Source: Pseudomonas silvicola
Lineage (GTDB): Bacteria; Pseudomonadota; Gammaproteobacteria; Pseudomonadales; Pseudomonadaceae
NCBI RefSeq assembly: GCF_026651855.1
Contig: NZ_CP093280.1
Location: forward strand, 536,001 to 600,000
Reading direction: 5' to 3'
DNA: 64,000 nucleotides
Part shown: positions 44,789-53,304 of the stretch, piece after piece
Numbering within the stretch: the first letter of the stretch is position 1
How the letters are laid out: the number at the start of each line of letters is the position of its first letter
The notes under the pieces: generated by a model
Told to the model about the DNA's origin: nothing
Database searches by the model: none
What the model saw: only the letters and a program-made list of their open reading frames with translations
Translations under genes and position numbers: made by a program

Positions 44789-45562
44789 ATGGCCCAGGCC
44801 ACGCCCGCGCTGGAAATCCGCAACCTGCACAAACGTTACGGCCAGCTTGAAGTGCTCAAGGGCGTTTCCCTGAGTGCGCACGATGGCGCCGTGATCTCGA
44901 TCCTGGGCTCGTCCGGCTCGGGCAAATCGACCTTGCTGCGCTGCATCAACCTGCTGGAAAACCCGCACCAGGGCGAGATCATCGTGGCCGGCGAAGCGCT
45001 CAAGCTCAAGGCCGCGCGCAATGGTGAACTGGTGGCGGCCGACAGCCGGCAGATCAACCGCATGCGCAGCGAAATCGGTTTCGTGTTCCAGAACTTCAAC
45101 CTCTGGCCCCACATGACCGTGCTCGACAACATCATCGAGGCGCCGCGCCGCGTACTGGGCCAGAGCAAGGCCGAAGCCACCGAAGTGGCCGAAGCCCTGC
45201 TGGCCAAGGTTGGCATCGCCGACAAGCGCCACGTGTACCCGAACCAGCTGTCCGGTGGCCAGCAGCAACGCGCCGCCATCGCGCGCACCCTGGCCATGCA
45301 GCCTAAAGTCATTCTGTTCGACGAGCCCACCTCGGCGCTGGACCCGGAAATGGTCCAGGAAGTGCTCACTGTCATCCGCAACCTGGCCGAAGAAGGCCGT
45401 ACCATGCTGCTGGTGACCCACGAGATGGGCTTCGCCCGCCAGGTGTCCAGCGAAGTGGTCTTCCTGCACCAGGGCCTGGTGGAAGAACAAGGCACACCGG
45501 ATCAAGTATTCGACAACCCGGTGTCGGCACGATGCAAACAATTCATGTCCAGCAACCGTTAA
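44789..45562 (+). CDS. Polar amino acid ABC transporter, ATP-binding subunit
   Basis: A 257-residue ATPase with Walker A GSSGSGKST, Q-loop FVFQNFNLWPHM, signature LSGGQQQRAAIARTLA, Walker B VILFDEPTSALDPE and the H-loop LLVTHEMGF. The insert LKLKAARNGELVAADSRQIN is characteristic of HisP/AotP/ArgT-type subunits. It is followed by the binding protein and two permeases, a complete importer for a basic or other polar amino acid. Neighbourhood resembles the arginine/ornithine/lysine systems, but substrate choice is uncertain. Confidence 0.95.
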   Translation: MAQATPALEIRNLHKRYGQLEVLKGVSLSAHDGAVISILGSSGSGKSTLLRCINLLENPHQGEIIVAGEALKLKAARNGELVAADSRQINRMRSEIGFVFQNFNLWPHMTVLDNIIEAPRRVLGQSKAEATEVAEALLAKVGIADKRHVYPNQLSGGQQQRAAIARTLAMQPKVILFDEPTSALDPEMVQEVLTVIRNLAEEGRTMLLVTHEMGFARQVSSEVVFLHQGLVEEQGTPDQVFDNPVSARCKQFMSSNR

Positions 45563-45575
45563 CGGAGCATCACGC

Positions 45576-46322
45576 ATGCAGACCTACAAGAAATTGATCC
45601 TGGCCGTTGCCGCCAGCCTGGCGATGAGCGCCAACGTGATGGCCGACACCCTGAAGATGGGCATCGAAGCCGCCTACCCTCCGTTCAACAGCAAGGACGC
45701 CAGCGGCAACGTCGTGGGCTTCGACGCCGACATCGGCAAGGCCCTGTGCGCCAAGATGAAGGTCGAGTGCGAAGTGGTCACCTCCGACTGGGACGGCATC
45801 ATCCCGGCCCTGACCGCTCGCAAATTCGACTTCCTGGTGTCGTCCATGTCGATCACCGACGAGCGCAAGCAGGCCGTCGACTTCACCGACCCGTACTACA
45901 CCAACAAGCTGCAGTTCATCGCCGCCAAGAACGTCGACTTCAAGGTGGACAAGGACGCGCTGAGCGGCAAGATCATCGGCACCCAGCGTTCGACCCTGTC
46001 GGGCACCTGGCTGGAAGACAACATGCCTGGCGTACAGGTCAAGCTGTACGACACCCAGGAAAACGCCTACCTGGACCTGACCTCGGGCCGCCTGGACGGC
46101 ATCCTGGCCGACAAGTACGCCAACTACGAGTGGCTGAAATCGCCGGCCGGCAAGGACTACGAGTTCAAGGGTGACCCGGTCGAGCAAAGCGACAAGATCG
46201 GCATCGCCGTGCGCAAGGGCGACGCCCTGCGCGAGAAGCTGAACGCCGCCCTGAAGGAAATCAAGGCCGACGGCACCTACAAGAAGATCAACGACAAGTA
46301 CTTCCCGTTCAGCATCGAATGA
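45576..46322 (+). CDS. Polar amino acid ABC transporter, periplasmic binding protein
   Basis: A 248-residue protein with a signal peptide (MQTYKKLILAVAASLAMSANVMA) and the family-3 fold: LKMGIEAAYPPFNSKDASGN, GFDADIGKALCAKM and FDFLVSSMSITDERKQAVDF. The paired Cys in ALCAKMKVEC match the disulphide of LAO/HisJ-type proteins. DSDWDGIIPAL-like ligand positions suggest a cationic amino acid such as lysine, arginine, ornithine or histidine. It starts 14 bases after the ATPase gene and is followed by a stable hairpin. Confidence 0.93.
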   Translation: MQTYKKLILAVAASLAMSANVMADTLKMGIEAAYPPFNSKDASGNVVGFDADIGKALCAKMKVECEVVTSDWDGIIPALTARKFDFLVSSMSITDERKQAVDFTDPYYTNKLQFIAAKNVDFKVDKDALSGKIIGTQRSTLSGTWLEDNMPGVQVKLYDTQENAYLDLTSGRLDGILADKYANYEWLKSPAGKDYEFKGDPVEQSDKIGIAVRKGDALREKLNAALKEIKADGTYKKINDKYFPFSIE

Positions 46323-46329
46323 CCTGCCC

Positions 46330-46363
46330 GACCGCCGCTGCGCCCCGTGCGCGGCGGCTGGTC
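46330..46363 (+). other. Intergenic hairpin after the binding-protein gene
   Basis: GC-rich inverted repeat (GCCGC-T-GCGC and GCGCGGCGGC with flanking GACC/GGTC) between the binding-protein and permease genes. Such hairpins usually protect the upstream message and reduce expression of the permeases, which fits the higher need for binding protein. Confidence 0.65.
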
Positions 46364-46381
46364 CCTCAATAAAGCCTGCCC

Positions 46382-47077
46382 ATGAACATTGATCTCCACG
46401 GATTCGGCCCGGCCCTGGCGGCTGGCGCGCTGATGACTGTCAAACTCGCGCTGTCGGCCCTGTGCCTGGGCCTGGTCCTGGGCCTGCTCGGCGCATTGGC
46501 CAAGACCTCGCCCTACAAGGCCCTGCAAGCCCTGGGCGGTACCTATTCGACCATCGTGCGTGGCGTGCCCGAACTGCTGTGGGTACTGCTGCTGTACTTC
46601 GGCACCGTCAACATGATGGCCGCGCTGGGCGCCTGGCTGGGCATGCCCGACCTGACCCTCAGCCCCTTCGCTGCTGGCGTCATCGCCCTGGGCCTGTGCT
46701 TTGGCTCGTACGCCACGGAAGTGTTCCGCGGCGCGATCATCGCCATCCCCAAGGGCCACCGCGAAGCCGGCCAGGCCCTGGGCCTGTCGAAACTGCGCAT
46801 CTTCACCCGGTTGATCCTGCCGCAAATGTGGCGCATCGCCCTGCCTGGGCTGGGCAACCTGTTCATGATCCTGATGAAAGACACCGCCCTGGTGTCCGTC
46901 ATCGGCCTTGAAGAGATCATGCGCAACGCCCAGAACGCCGTCACCGACACCAAGCTGGCCTTCAACTTCTACATGGTGGCCGCCGTCATGTACCTGGGCC
47001 TCACGGTACTGGCCATGGTGGGCATGCACTTCATGGAAAAATACGCCGCACGCGGCTTCACGAGGGCCGCGCAATGA
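46382..47077 (+). CDS. Polar amino acid ABC transporter, permease 1
   Basis: A 231-residue inner-membrane subunit of the HisQ/ArtQ type with five helices. The ATPase-contact EAA loop is GHREAGQALGLSKLRIFTRLILP. GTYSTIVRGVPELLWVLLLY near residue 60 is typical of the first permease in these operons. It overlaps the next permease by 4 bases. Confidence 0.93.
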   Translation: MNIDLHGFGPALAAGALMTVKLALSALCLGLVLGLLGALAKTSPYKALQALGGTYSTIVRGVPELLWVLLLYFGTVNMMAALGAWLGMPDLTLSPFAAGVIALGLCFGSYATEVFRGAIIAIPKGHREAGQALGLSKLRIFTRLILPQMWRIALPGLGNLFMILMKDTALVSVIGLEEIMRNAQNAVTDTKLAFNFYMVAAVMYLGLTVLAMVGMHFMEKYAARGFTRAAQ

Positions 47078-47763
47078 ATTGGGAAGTCATCTTCAAATGG
47101 CTGCCGCGCCTGACCCAGGGCGCCACCGTGACCCTGGAGCTGGTGGCCATCGCTGTACTGGCCGGGCTGATCCTGGCCATCCCGCTGGGCATCGCCCGCA
47201 GCTCGCGCAAGTGGTACGTCAGCGCCTTGCCCTACGGCTACATCTTCTTCTTCCGCGGCACACCGCTGCTGGTGCAACTGTTCCTGGTGTACTACGGCGC
47301 CGCACAGTTCGACGCCGTACGCCACAGCGTACTGTGGCCCTACCTGCGCGACCCATTCTGGTGCGCCGCCGCCACCATGACCCTGCATACCGCCGCCTAC
47401 ATCGCGGAAATCCTGCGGGGCGCCATCCAGGCCATCCCCAAGGGCGAGATCGAGGCCGCGCGCGCGCTGGGCATGTCGCGCACCAAGGCGCTGCTGTACA
47501 TCATCCTGCCGCGTGCCGTGCGCATCGGCCTGCCCGCGTACAGCAACGAAGTGATCCTGATGCTCAAGGCCAGCGCCCTGGCCAGCACCGTCACCCTGCT
47601 GGACCTGACCGGCATGGCCCGAACCATCATCGCCCGCACCTACCTGCCGGTGGAAATCTTCTTCGCCGCCGGCGTACTGTACCTGCTGATATCGTTCGTG
47701 CTGGTGCAAGTCTTCAAGCTGCTGGAGCGCTGGCTGCGCGTAGACGCCACCCAAGGCCGCTAA
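47074..47763 (+). CDS. Polar amino acid ABC transporter, permease 2
   Basis: A 229-residue subunit of the HisM/ArtM type. It has FFFRGTPLLVQLFLVYYGAAQ and the EAA loop GEIEAARALGMSRTKALLYIILP. It forms a heterodimer with the preceding permease. It is followed by a perfect 10-base-pair hairpin at 47775-47808 and then the methyltransferase gene. Confidence 0.93.
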   Translation: MNWEVIFKWLPRLTQGATVTLELVAIAVLAGLILAIPLGIARSSRKWYVSALPYGYIFFFRGTPLLVQLFLVYYGAAQFDAVRHSVLWPYLRDPFWCAAATMTLHTAAYIAEILRGAIQAIPKGEIEAARALGMSRTKALLYIILPRAVRIGLPAYSNEVILMLKASALASTVTLLDLTGMARTIIARTYLPVEIFFAAGVLYLLISFVLVQVFKLLERWLRVDATQGR

Positions 47764-47774
47764 GCCCACCCCAA

Positions 47775-47808
47775 CCTGCCGGCACCCGCCATGGGCACTG
47801 CCGGCAGG
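47775..47808 (+). terminator. Hairpin after the ABC transporter operon
   Basis: CCTGCCGGCA and TGCCGGCAGG pair perfectly around a 14-base loop, just past the last permease. No T run follows, so it may only attenuate read-through to the methyltransferase gene. Confidence 0.5.
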
Positions 47809-47856
47809 CTGCGAAGGCGCGCAGCGCGCGCCACAACCCCAAGCCGGGTACACCCC

Positions 47857-49089
47857 ATGAGCCGACCCCCAGCCGACCTGCTCACCCATTTCCAGGCCCT
47901 GGATGCCTTCCTGCTGGCCCACCAAGCCCTCTGGCGCCCCAAACCCTTCACCCAGCTGCACCTGCCCTGGGAAACCAGCCACCCCGAGCTGGCCCACTGG
48001 CTACGCGCCCGCACGCTCGCCCAGGCCGAAGCCGAGCACAACCACCCCGAACTGCTCGCCGCCCCCGCGCCCTACGCGGCCATCGCCGCCCAGGCCGCCG
48101 CCCTCAGCGCCGTCGACACCTTACCCACCGGCAGGTTGCACCCCTGCAGCCCCCGCCTGAACGTCGACGTACCCGGCCGCAAATGGCAACAGATAGAAGC
48201 CTTCGCCGACGCCCTCACCTTCCAGCAGCCCGTGTCCGGCTGGCTGGACTGGTGCGCCGGCAAAGGCCACCTGGGCCGGCGCCTGCTACAGCCCGGCCAG
48301 GCCCTGACCTGCTACGAATACGACCCGCACCTGGTCGCCGCCGGCCAAGCCCTCAGCCAGCACCACCACTTGAGCGCCGAGCACCAGTTGCAGGACGTCA
48401 TGGCTGACAACTGCCACCTGCCAGAAGGCCGAGCCGCCGTCGCCCTCCATGCCTGCGGCGACCTGCATACAAGGCTGCTACAGCGCGCCACCGCCGCAGC
48501 CTACCCACAACTGGCCATCGCCCCCTGCTGCTACAACCGCATGGCCACCGAGCACTACCAGCCACTCTCCCGTACAGCCGCCGCCAGCGCGCTGCATTTA
48601 TCCCGCGACGACCTGGGCCTGCCGCTGAGCGAAACCGTCACCGCCGGCGCCCGCGTTCGTCGCCAACGCGACCAGTCGATGGCCTGGCGCCTGGGATTCG
48701 ACCTGCTGCAGCGTGAAGCCCAAGGCTCGAACGAATACCTGCCCACCCCATCGTTGCCGAGCGGCTGGCTGGCAAAGCCGTTTTCCGACTACTGCACCGG
48801 CCTGGCCGACCTCAAGGAAGTGGCCCTGCCCGCGCAGGTGGACTGGCAGGCAGCCGAAAAGGCCGGCTGGCAGCGCCTGGCCCAGGTACGCAACCTCGAA
48901 CTGGTCCGCAACCTGTTTCGCCGCCCGTTGGAGCTGTGGTTGGTGCTGGACCGCGCACTTTATTTGCAAGAGAACGGCTACCAGGTGCGACTGGGACTTT
49001 TCTGCACTACCAACCTCACGCCGCGCAACCTCATGGTGCTGGCAGAACGCGCCAAACCGTTTCAGGACAGCAACACAGCCTGTGGATAA
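47857..49089 (+). CDS. SAM-dependent methyltransferase (Methyltransf_32 type)
   Basis: A 410-residue protein with a SAM-binding core: motif I LDWCAGKGHLGRRLL, then ALTCYEYDPHLV and VALHACGDLHTRLLQ. The AIAPCCYNRMATEHYQ segment has the paired cysteines and Tyr seen in Methyltransf_32 proteins of unknown substrate. The start at 47857 was chosen after a long GC-rich leader. Its stop is embedded in TGTGGATAA, which is also a DnaA-box match. It is the last conserved core gene before tRNA-Thr. The substrate is unknown, possibly RNA. Confidence 0.82.
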   Translation: MSRPPADLLTHFQALDAFLLAHQALWRPKPFTQLHLPWETSHPELAHWLRARTLAQAEAEHNHPELLAAPAPYAAIAAQAAALSAVDTLPTGRLHPCSPRLNVDVPGRKWQQIEAFADALTFQQPVSGWLDWCAGKGHLGRRLLQPGQALTCYEYDPHLVAAGQALSQHHHLSAEHQLQDVMADNCHLPEGRAAVALHACGDLHTRLLQRATAAAYPQLAIAPCCYNRMATEHYQPLSRTAAASALHLSRDDLGLPLSETVTAGARVRRQRDQSMAWRLGFDLLQREAQGSNEYLPTPSLPSGWLAKPFSDYCTGLADLKEVALPAQVDWQAAEKAGWQRLAQVRNLELVRNLFRRPLELWLVLDRALYLQENGYQVRLGLFCTTNLTPRNLMVLAERAKPFQDSNTACG

Positions 49090-49316
49090 CTCTGTGGGCA
49101 GAATGCCCAGCAAGCTAATAAAATCGCTGGGTACACTGCGATTTAATGGCTGGTCATTTTTTGTTCATCATTTATTTGGTTGGAAAAACAGGGGTTTGCG
49201 TGGGGGGTGCAAAATCGTCGCCGCTTGGGCGGGCCTTTGGTCTGTTCACCGGGGGATTGTGCATAAGCGTTTTGATGGGTGTTGGGTGGCGGCAATAAAA
49301 TAGTGCAAATTGGGGG

Positions 49317-49344
49317 TTGCCTAGGGGCGTTGAGTCGCTATAAT
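49317..49344 (+). promoter_or_regulatory. Sigma-70 promoter of tRNA-Thr
   Basis: TTGCCT and a consensus TATAAT are 16 bases apart and end 14 bases before the tRNA. CAGCGCCC acts as the GC-rich discriminator. Confidence 0.8.
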
Positions 49345-49358
49345 CAGCGCCCTCAGAT

Positions 49359-49434
<76 letters not shown>

Positions 49435-49450
49435 TACGCAGTATCGAAGA

Positions 49451-49477
49451 AGGCTCACCGAAAGGTGGGCCTTTTTT
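49451..49477 (+). terminator. Intrinsic terminator of tRNA-Thr
   Basis: AGGCTCACC pairs with GGTGGGCCT around GAAA and is followed by six T, 16 bases after the tRNA. Confidence 0.92.
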
Positions 49478-49607
49478 GTTTGTGTAGAAAACGTGTGATC
49501 GATGGCAAAGTGCCTATTTATTTTCCAGACGTAACCACACGGCCTTTTCAGGTTTCCAGCTAAAATCTCCGAGCGTATAGTCGCGCCTCTACTCGTGAGG
49601 GTGCTCC

Positions 49608-50063
49608 ATGCCAGCCCAGAAAACTCCCGTTCGTGCGGTCGACGTCGCCGCTTTCATCCTGGAAAAGCAGGGTGAGATGACGGCGATGAAATTGCAGAAG
49701 CTCGTTTACTACAGCCAGGCTTGGTCGCTGGTTTGGGACGAAGCGCCGCTCTTTCAGGAACACGTGCAGGCATGGGCGAATGGTCCGGTCGTTCCCGAGC
49801 TCTATGCCGCCCATAAAGGCCTTTATAGCGTCTCCTCGGGGCAGATCGCAGGTGACCCAGCAGCACTGAGCAGTGAGCAAGTCGAAACAGTGGAGGCCGT
49901 TCTGAACCACTACGGCGACAAGCATTCACAATGGCTCAGCGATCTGACCCACGCCGAAGATCCGTGGAAATTGGCGCGTCAAAAGGCTGGCCTGCCCGAT
50001 GGAGCTCGCGGAACAACGATCATAACTCTCCCCGCCATGGCCGAGTACTACAGCACACTGTGA
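49608..50063 (+). CDS. Panacea (DUF4065, SocA-like) antitoxin
   Basis: A 151-residue protein with the Panacea-domain hallmark MTAMKLQKLVYYSQAWSLVW followed by the HVQAWANGPVVPELYAAHKG segment. Panacea proteins neutralise very different toxins and are usually the antitoxin in a two-gene operon. The next gene starts 7 bases after its stop, in the expected partner position. SocA itself works as a ClpXP adaptor, but the mechanism here is not shown. A 173-base leader from the tRNA holds its promoter. Confidence 0.85.
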   Translation: MPAQKTPVRAVDVAAFILEKQGEMTAMKLQKLVYYSQAWSLVWDEAPLFQEHVQAWANGPVVPELYAAHKGLYSVSSGQIAGDPAALSSEQVETVEAVLNHYGDKHSQWLSDLTHAEDPWKLARQKAGLPDGARGTTIITLPAMAEYYSTL

Positions 50064-50070
50064 GGAAACC

Positions 50071-50517
50071 ATGGCTAAAGGACAGCCGAAGGTCGCCAAG
50101 CATAGAGCCGCACTTGCTTCCGACAGGCCGGTGAAGCAGCCGCACTCCAAAGACGCCCAGCCCACCCACTATTTCTCCTGGCGGTTCGGCGGCATAGACA
50201 AAGATGGACCTTTCGCGTGGACCTCCCTGGACGATCCCGCCGAATACAAGGATGTGATGGAGCGCCTCCATTGTTTTGAAGGCATGGATCAAAAGCAGCT
50301 GCAAATGAGCGGATCGCATCCCATAGCCATTAGCTCACTTTCTCGCGAGGCTCAACGACGTCTGGAGCATATCCAGCAAGACGACGTGGATGAATTGATG
50401 TCCTTCCGCATAACAGGACCAAAGCGAGTTTTCTGCATCCGCGAACGCAACGTGATGCGAGTGCTCTGGTACGACGCGGCGCATGGCGTGTGCCTCTCAA
50501 AATTGAAAGGCACCTGA
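50071..50517 (+). CDS. Probable toxin partner of the Panacea antitoxin
   Basis: A 148-residue basic protein, not clearly of a family I recognise. The N-terminal 40 residues are Lys-rich and probably disordered; a small folded core follows, ending FRITGPKRVFCIRERNVM and LWYDAAHGVCLSK. The C-terminal region resembles small RelE-like mRNA interferases in size and in the R...LW.D..H pattern. Its position, 7 bases after the Panacea gene with a TGAGGAAACC ribosome site, is the strongest evidence for a toxin role. The mechanism is inferred. Confidence 0.55.
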   Translation: MAKGQPKVAKHRAALASDRPVKQPHSKDAQPTHYFSWRFGGIDKDGPFAWTSLDDPAEYKDVMERLHCFEGMDQKQLQMSGSHPIAISSLSREAQRRLEHIQQDDVDELMSFRITGPKRVFCIRERNVMRVLWYDAAHGVCLSKLKGT

Positions 50518-50736
50518 GGTTGTCTGCGCTCTGAGACTGGCATTGCCCTCAAGCTCCCCGGTCTGCAGGGACGAATCTAACCAGCCTTTTTGTCGAGGAC
50601 TGGCGCGAAGGTGCTGAAATGGAACTGCACGAATACTTTGACATGAGCTAGGAGGAACACTAACTTTGGGCAACCACACCCTACGAGCTTCGTAAGCTCC
50701 CGGTGAACACACCTACCGAACTCCAGCATTAAGGAC
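50518..50736. other. Short gap before the IS66 remnant
   Basis: 219 bases with short broken reading frames and no recognised protein. It may hold leftover insertion-sequence DNA, but no repeat or motif supports that. Confidence 0.3.
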
Positions 50737-50791
50737 GATGGTGTCCGTCTATTTTTTAGCGGACGCGATTACCCTTATCGCCAGGATTTCC

Positions 50792-51109
50792 ATGCGCCAA
50801 CGAAGCTCTTACACGAAGCCCTTCAAAGCCCAGTTCGTGCAGGAATGCCTGCAACCCGGAGCCTCAATTTCCAGTGTCGCCATCAGCCACGGTATCAACG
50901 CCAACGTCATCCGCAAGTGGCTGCCGATATACCGCGACAAGGCGGTTACGCCACTTCCGGCATTCGTACCACTGCAAACCATGCCCAAGCGGCATGCTGA
51001 CGAGGCGGTGGTGATCGCATTGCCGCTGGGCGCTCAAACCATCACGGTCAAATGGCCCGTCTCCGACCCGGGTGGCTGCGCACGCTTCATCCGCAGCCTT
51101 TCGCAATGA
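50792..51109 (+). CDS. IS66 TnpA accessory protein
   Basis: A 105-residue IS66 orf1 product with an N-terminal helix-turn-helix (YTKPFKAQFVQECLQPGASI...GINANVIRKWL) and a C-terminal LPLGAQTITVKWP segment. It appears intact. Its stop overlaps tnpB (ATGA), the normal arrangement. ATG at 50792 matches the family start. Confidence 0.88.
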   Translation: MRQRSSYTKPFKAQFVQECLQPGASISSVAISHGINANVIRKWLPIYRDKAVTPLPAFVPLQTMPKRHADEAVVIALPLGAQTITVKWPVSDPGGCARFIRSLSQ

Positions 51110-51441
51110 TCCGCATCGACACCATCTGGCTTGCCACCGAACCAATGGACATGCGCGCCGGCACAGACACAGCGCTGGCCCGCGTGGTCGCGGTGTTCGG
51201 TGCGGCCAAGCCGCACTGCGCTTATCTGTTCGCCAATCGCCGCGCCAATCGGATGAAAGTACTGGTGCACGATGGCGTGGGTATCTGGCTGGCAGCGCGC
51301 CGCCTGAACCAAGGTTAGTTTCATTGGCCCGGCACGCATCGAGGCCACGAAGTTGAACTCGACGCAGAGCAACTTCAGGCGCTGTTGCTGGGCCTGCCTT
51401 GGCAGCGGGTCGGTGCTAACGGCGTAATTACGTTGCTCTGA
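51106..51441 (+). pseudogene. IS66 TnpB accessory protein gene with an in-frame stop
   Basis: The 5' part encodes MIRIDTIWLATEPMDMRAGT and VHDGVGIWLAARRLNQG, the usual TnpB (PF05717) start and middle. A TAG at 51316-51318 replaces the sense codon expected before FHWPGTHRGHEVELD. The same frame then continues to LPWQRVGANGVITLL and ends at 51441. The product would be 70 residues instead of about 111. Confidence 0.88.
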
Positions 51442-51491
51442 ATCGGGTCTTTTAGCTGTGTCGGGTGGGCGGCTTTGGTAAAATCCACGGC

Positions 51492-53016
51492 ATGACCTCC
51501 TCGCCCAATCTCGACCAAATGACGTCCGATCAACTGCGCGCACTCGCGGCGCAGTTGTTGTCAAAAGTCGACACCATGGGCCGAGAGAGCCGCCGTGACA
51601 AGACCGTCATCGAGCAGCTCTCTCACGAGATCGCCATCCTTAAACGCCACAAGTTTGCCAAGCGCAGTGAGCAGATCAGCCCGGCGCAAGGCAGTTTGCT
51701 GGATGACTTGCTCAGCACCGATCTCGAAGCCATTGATGCCGAGTTGAAAGCACTTCGTCCCGGCCCGGTACTGGACGAGCCACGCCAACAACCCAAGCCT
51801 GCAGCGTTGCCACCGCAGTTTCCTCGTACCGTGATTCATCACGAGCCAGAGAGCACTCAGTGCTCCTGCGGCTGCCAACTTCAGCGCATCGGCGAAGACG
51901 TCAGTGAGAAGCTGGATTACACGCCGGGCGTGTTCACTGTTGAGCAACATGTACGTGGCAAATGGGCCTGCCGTCAGTGCGAAACAATGACTCAAGCGCC
52001 GGTACCGGCACAGGTGATCGACAAGGGCATCCCCACTGCCGGCTTGTTGGCCCACGTGATGGTGGCCAAGTTCGCCGACCATCTTCCGCTGTACCGGCAG
52101 GAAAAGATCTTTGGCCGTGCCGGCCTGGCGATCCCGCGCTCGACGCTGGCTCAGTGGGTCGGCCAAACCGGCGTACAACTGCAACCGCTGGTAGATGCAC
52201 TGCGCGAAGCCGACTGGCCCAGTAAGTCGTCCATGCCGATGAAACACCCGTGCAGATGTTGGCACCGGGCGACAAGAAAACGCATCGAGCATACGTCTGG
52301 GCCTACTGCACGACACCGTTCTGCGCACTGAAAGCGGTGGTGTACGACTTCAGTCCCAGCCGTGCAGGCGAACATGCGCGCAACTTCCTGGGCACCTGGA
52401 ACGGCAAGCTGGTGTGCGATGACTTCGCAGGCTACAAAGCTGGCTTCGAGCAGGGCATCACCGAAATCGGCTGCATGGCCCATGCTCGGCGCAAGTTTTT
52501 CGACCTGCATGTGGCGAACAAAAGCCAGTTGGCCGAACAGGCGCTGCACTCCATTGGCGGCTTGTACGAAGTCGAACGGCAGGCCAAGGACATGAGCGAT
52601 GAAGATCGCTGGCGATTACGCCAGGAAATGGCGGTGCCCATCGCGGAAAAGTTGCATGAGTGGATGATCGCTCAACGCGCGCTTGTACCCGAGGGATCGG
52701 CCACAGCCAAGGCACTGGATTACAGCTTGAAACGCTGGGTAGCGCTGACGCGCTACCTGGATGATGGTGCTGTGCCCATTGATAACAATGCCGTGGAAAA
52801 CCAGATCAGGCCGTGGGCGCTCGGTAGATCGAACTGGCTCTTCGCTGGATCGCTGCGCAGCGGTAAACGGCGGCGGCGATCATGAGCCTGATCCAGTCGG
52901 CGCGCATGAACGGGCATGATCCGTATGCGTATCTCAAGGATGTTCTGATGCGGTTGCCGACGCGGAAAGCCAGCGAGATCGAGCAACTGCTGCCGCATCA
53001 GTGGATGCTTAGCTGA
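51492..53016 (+). pseudogene. IS66 TnpC transposase gene with two frameshifts
   Basis: The first part encodes the leucine-zipper region, the zinc-binding CSCGCQLQRIGED and CRQCETM motifs, and GLLAHVMVAKFADHLPLYRQE. At about 52224 one base (probably an A) is missing and the frame moves to HADETPVQMLAPGDKKTHRA, the DDE catalytic region. Near 52870 a second one-base loss shifts SLRSGKR to AAAIMSLIQSARMNGHDPY, which ends LLPHQWMLS at 53016. The reconstructed protein matches IS66 transposases. Confidence 0.9.
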
Positions 53017-53304
53017 CCTACGCAAGGCGTATTCCCCGTACACTTACGAAGGTAATGCTCTCTGTGTTTCCAAAAGGGCAGCGTTGCCACAAATCGCTCA
53101 AAGTGCTCACACGCCTACCAGATAGCGCACTGAGACCTGAATTGTGTGTCGCTCGAGATAGCATAGCGCCATGAAACCACTTGTTTCAGCTTTGATTGGC
53201 TGCTAGGTTCAAGCCATGCAGGGAGTTTTCAGGCGGGAAGCCAATGTTACGCCCCTCTGAAAGGCAACCAGTTAAAACACCTAGATCAGAGAGAGGCGGC
53301 TCAC

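Larger units (their letters stand above)
50737..53047 (+). mobile_element. Decayed IS66-family insertion sequence
   Basis: Three IS66 genes in standard order (tnpA, tnpB, tnpC) span this element. The right end reads GTAAGTGTACGGGGAAT on the minus strand, a good IS66 terminal repeat, ending at 53047. The left end is set near 50737 by a poor match (GATGGTGTCCG) and is uncertain. No 8-base target duplication is visible. tnpB has a nonsense codon and tnpC has two frameshifts, so the element cannot make its full transposase set. Confidence 0.85.
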
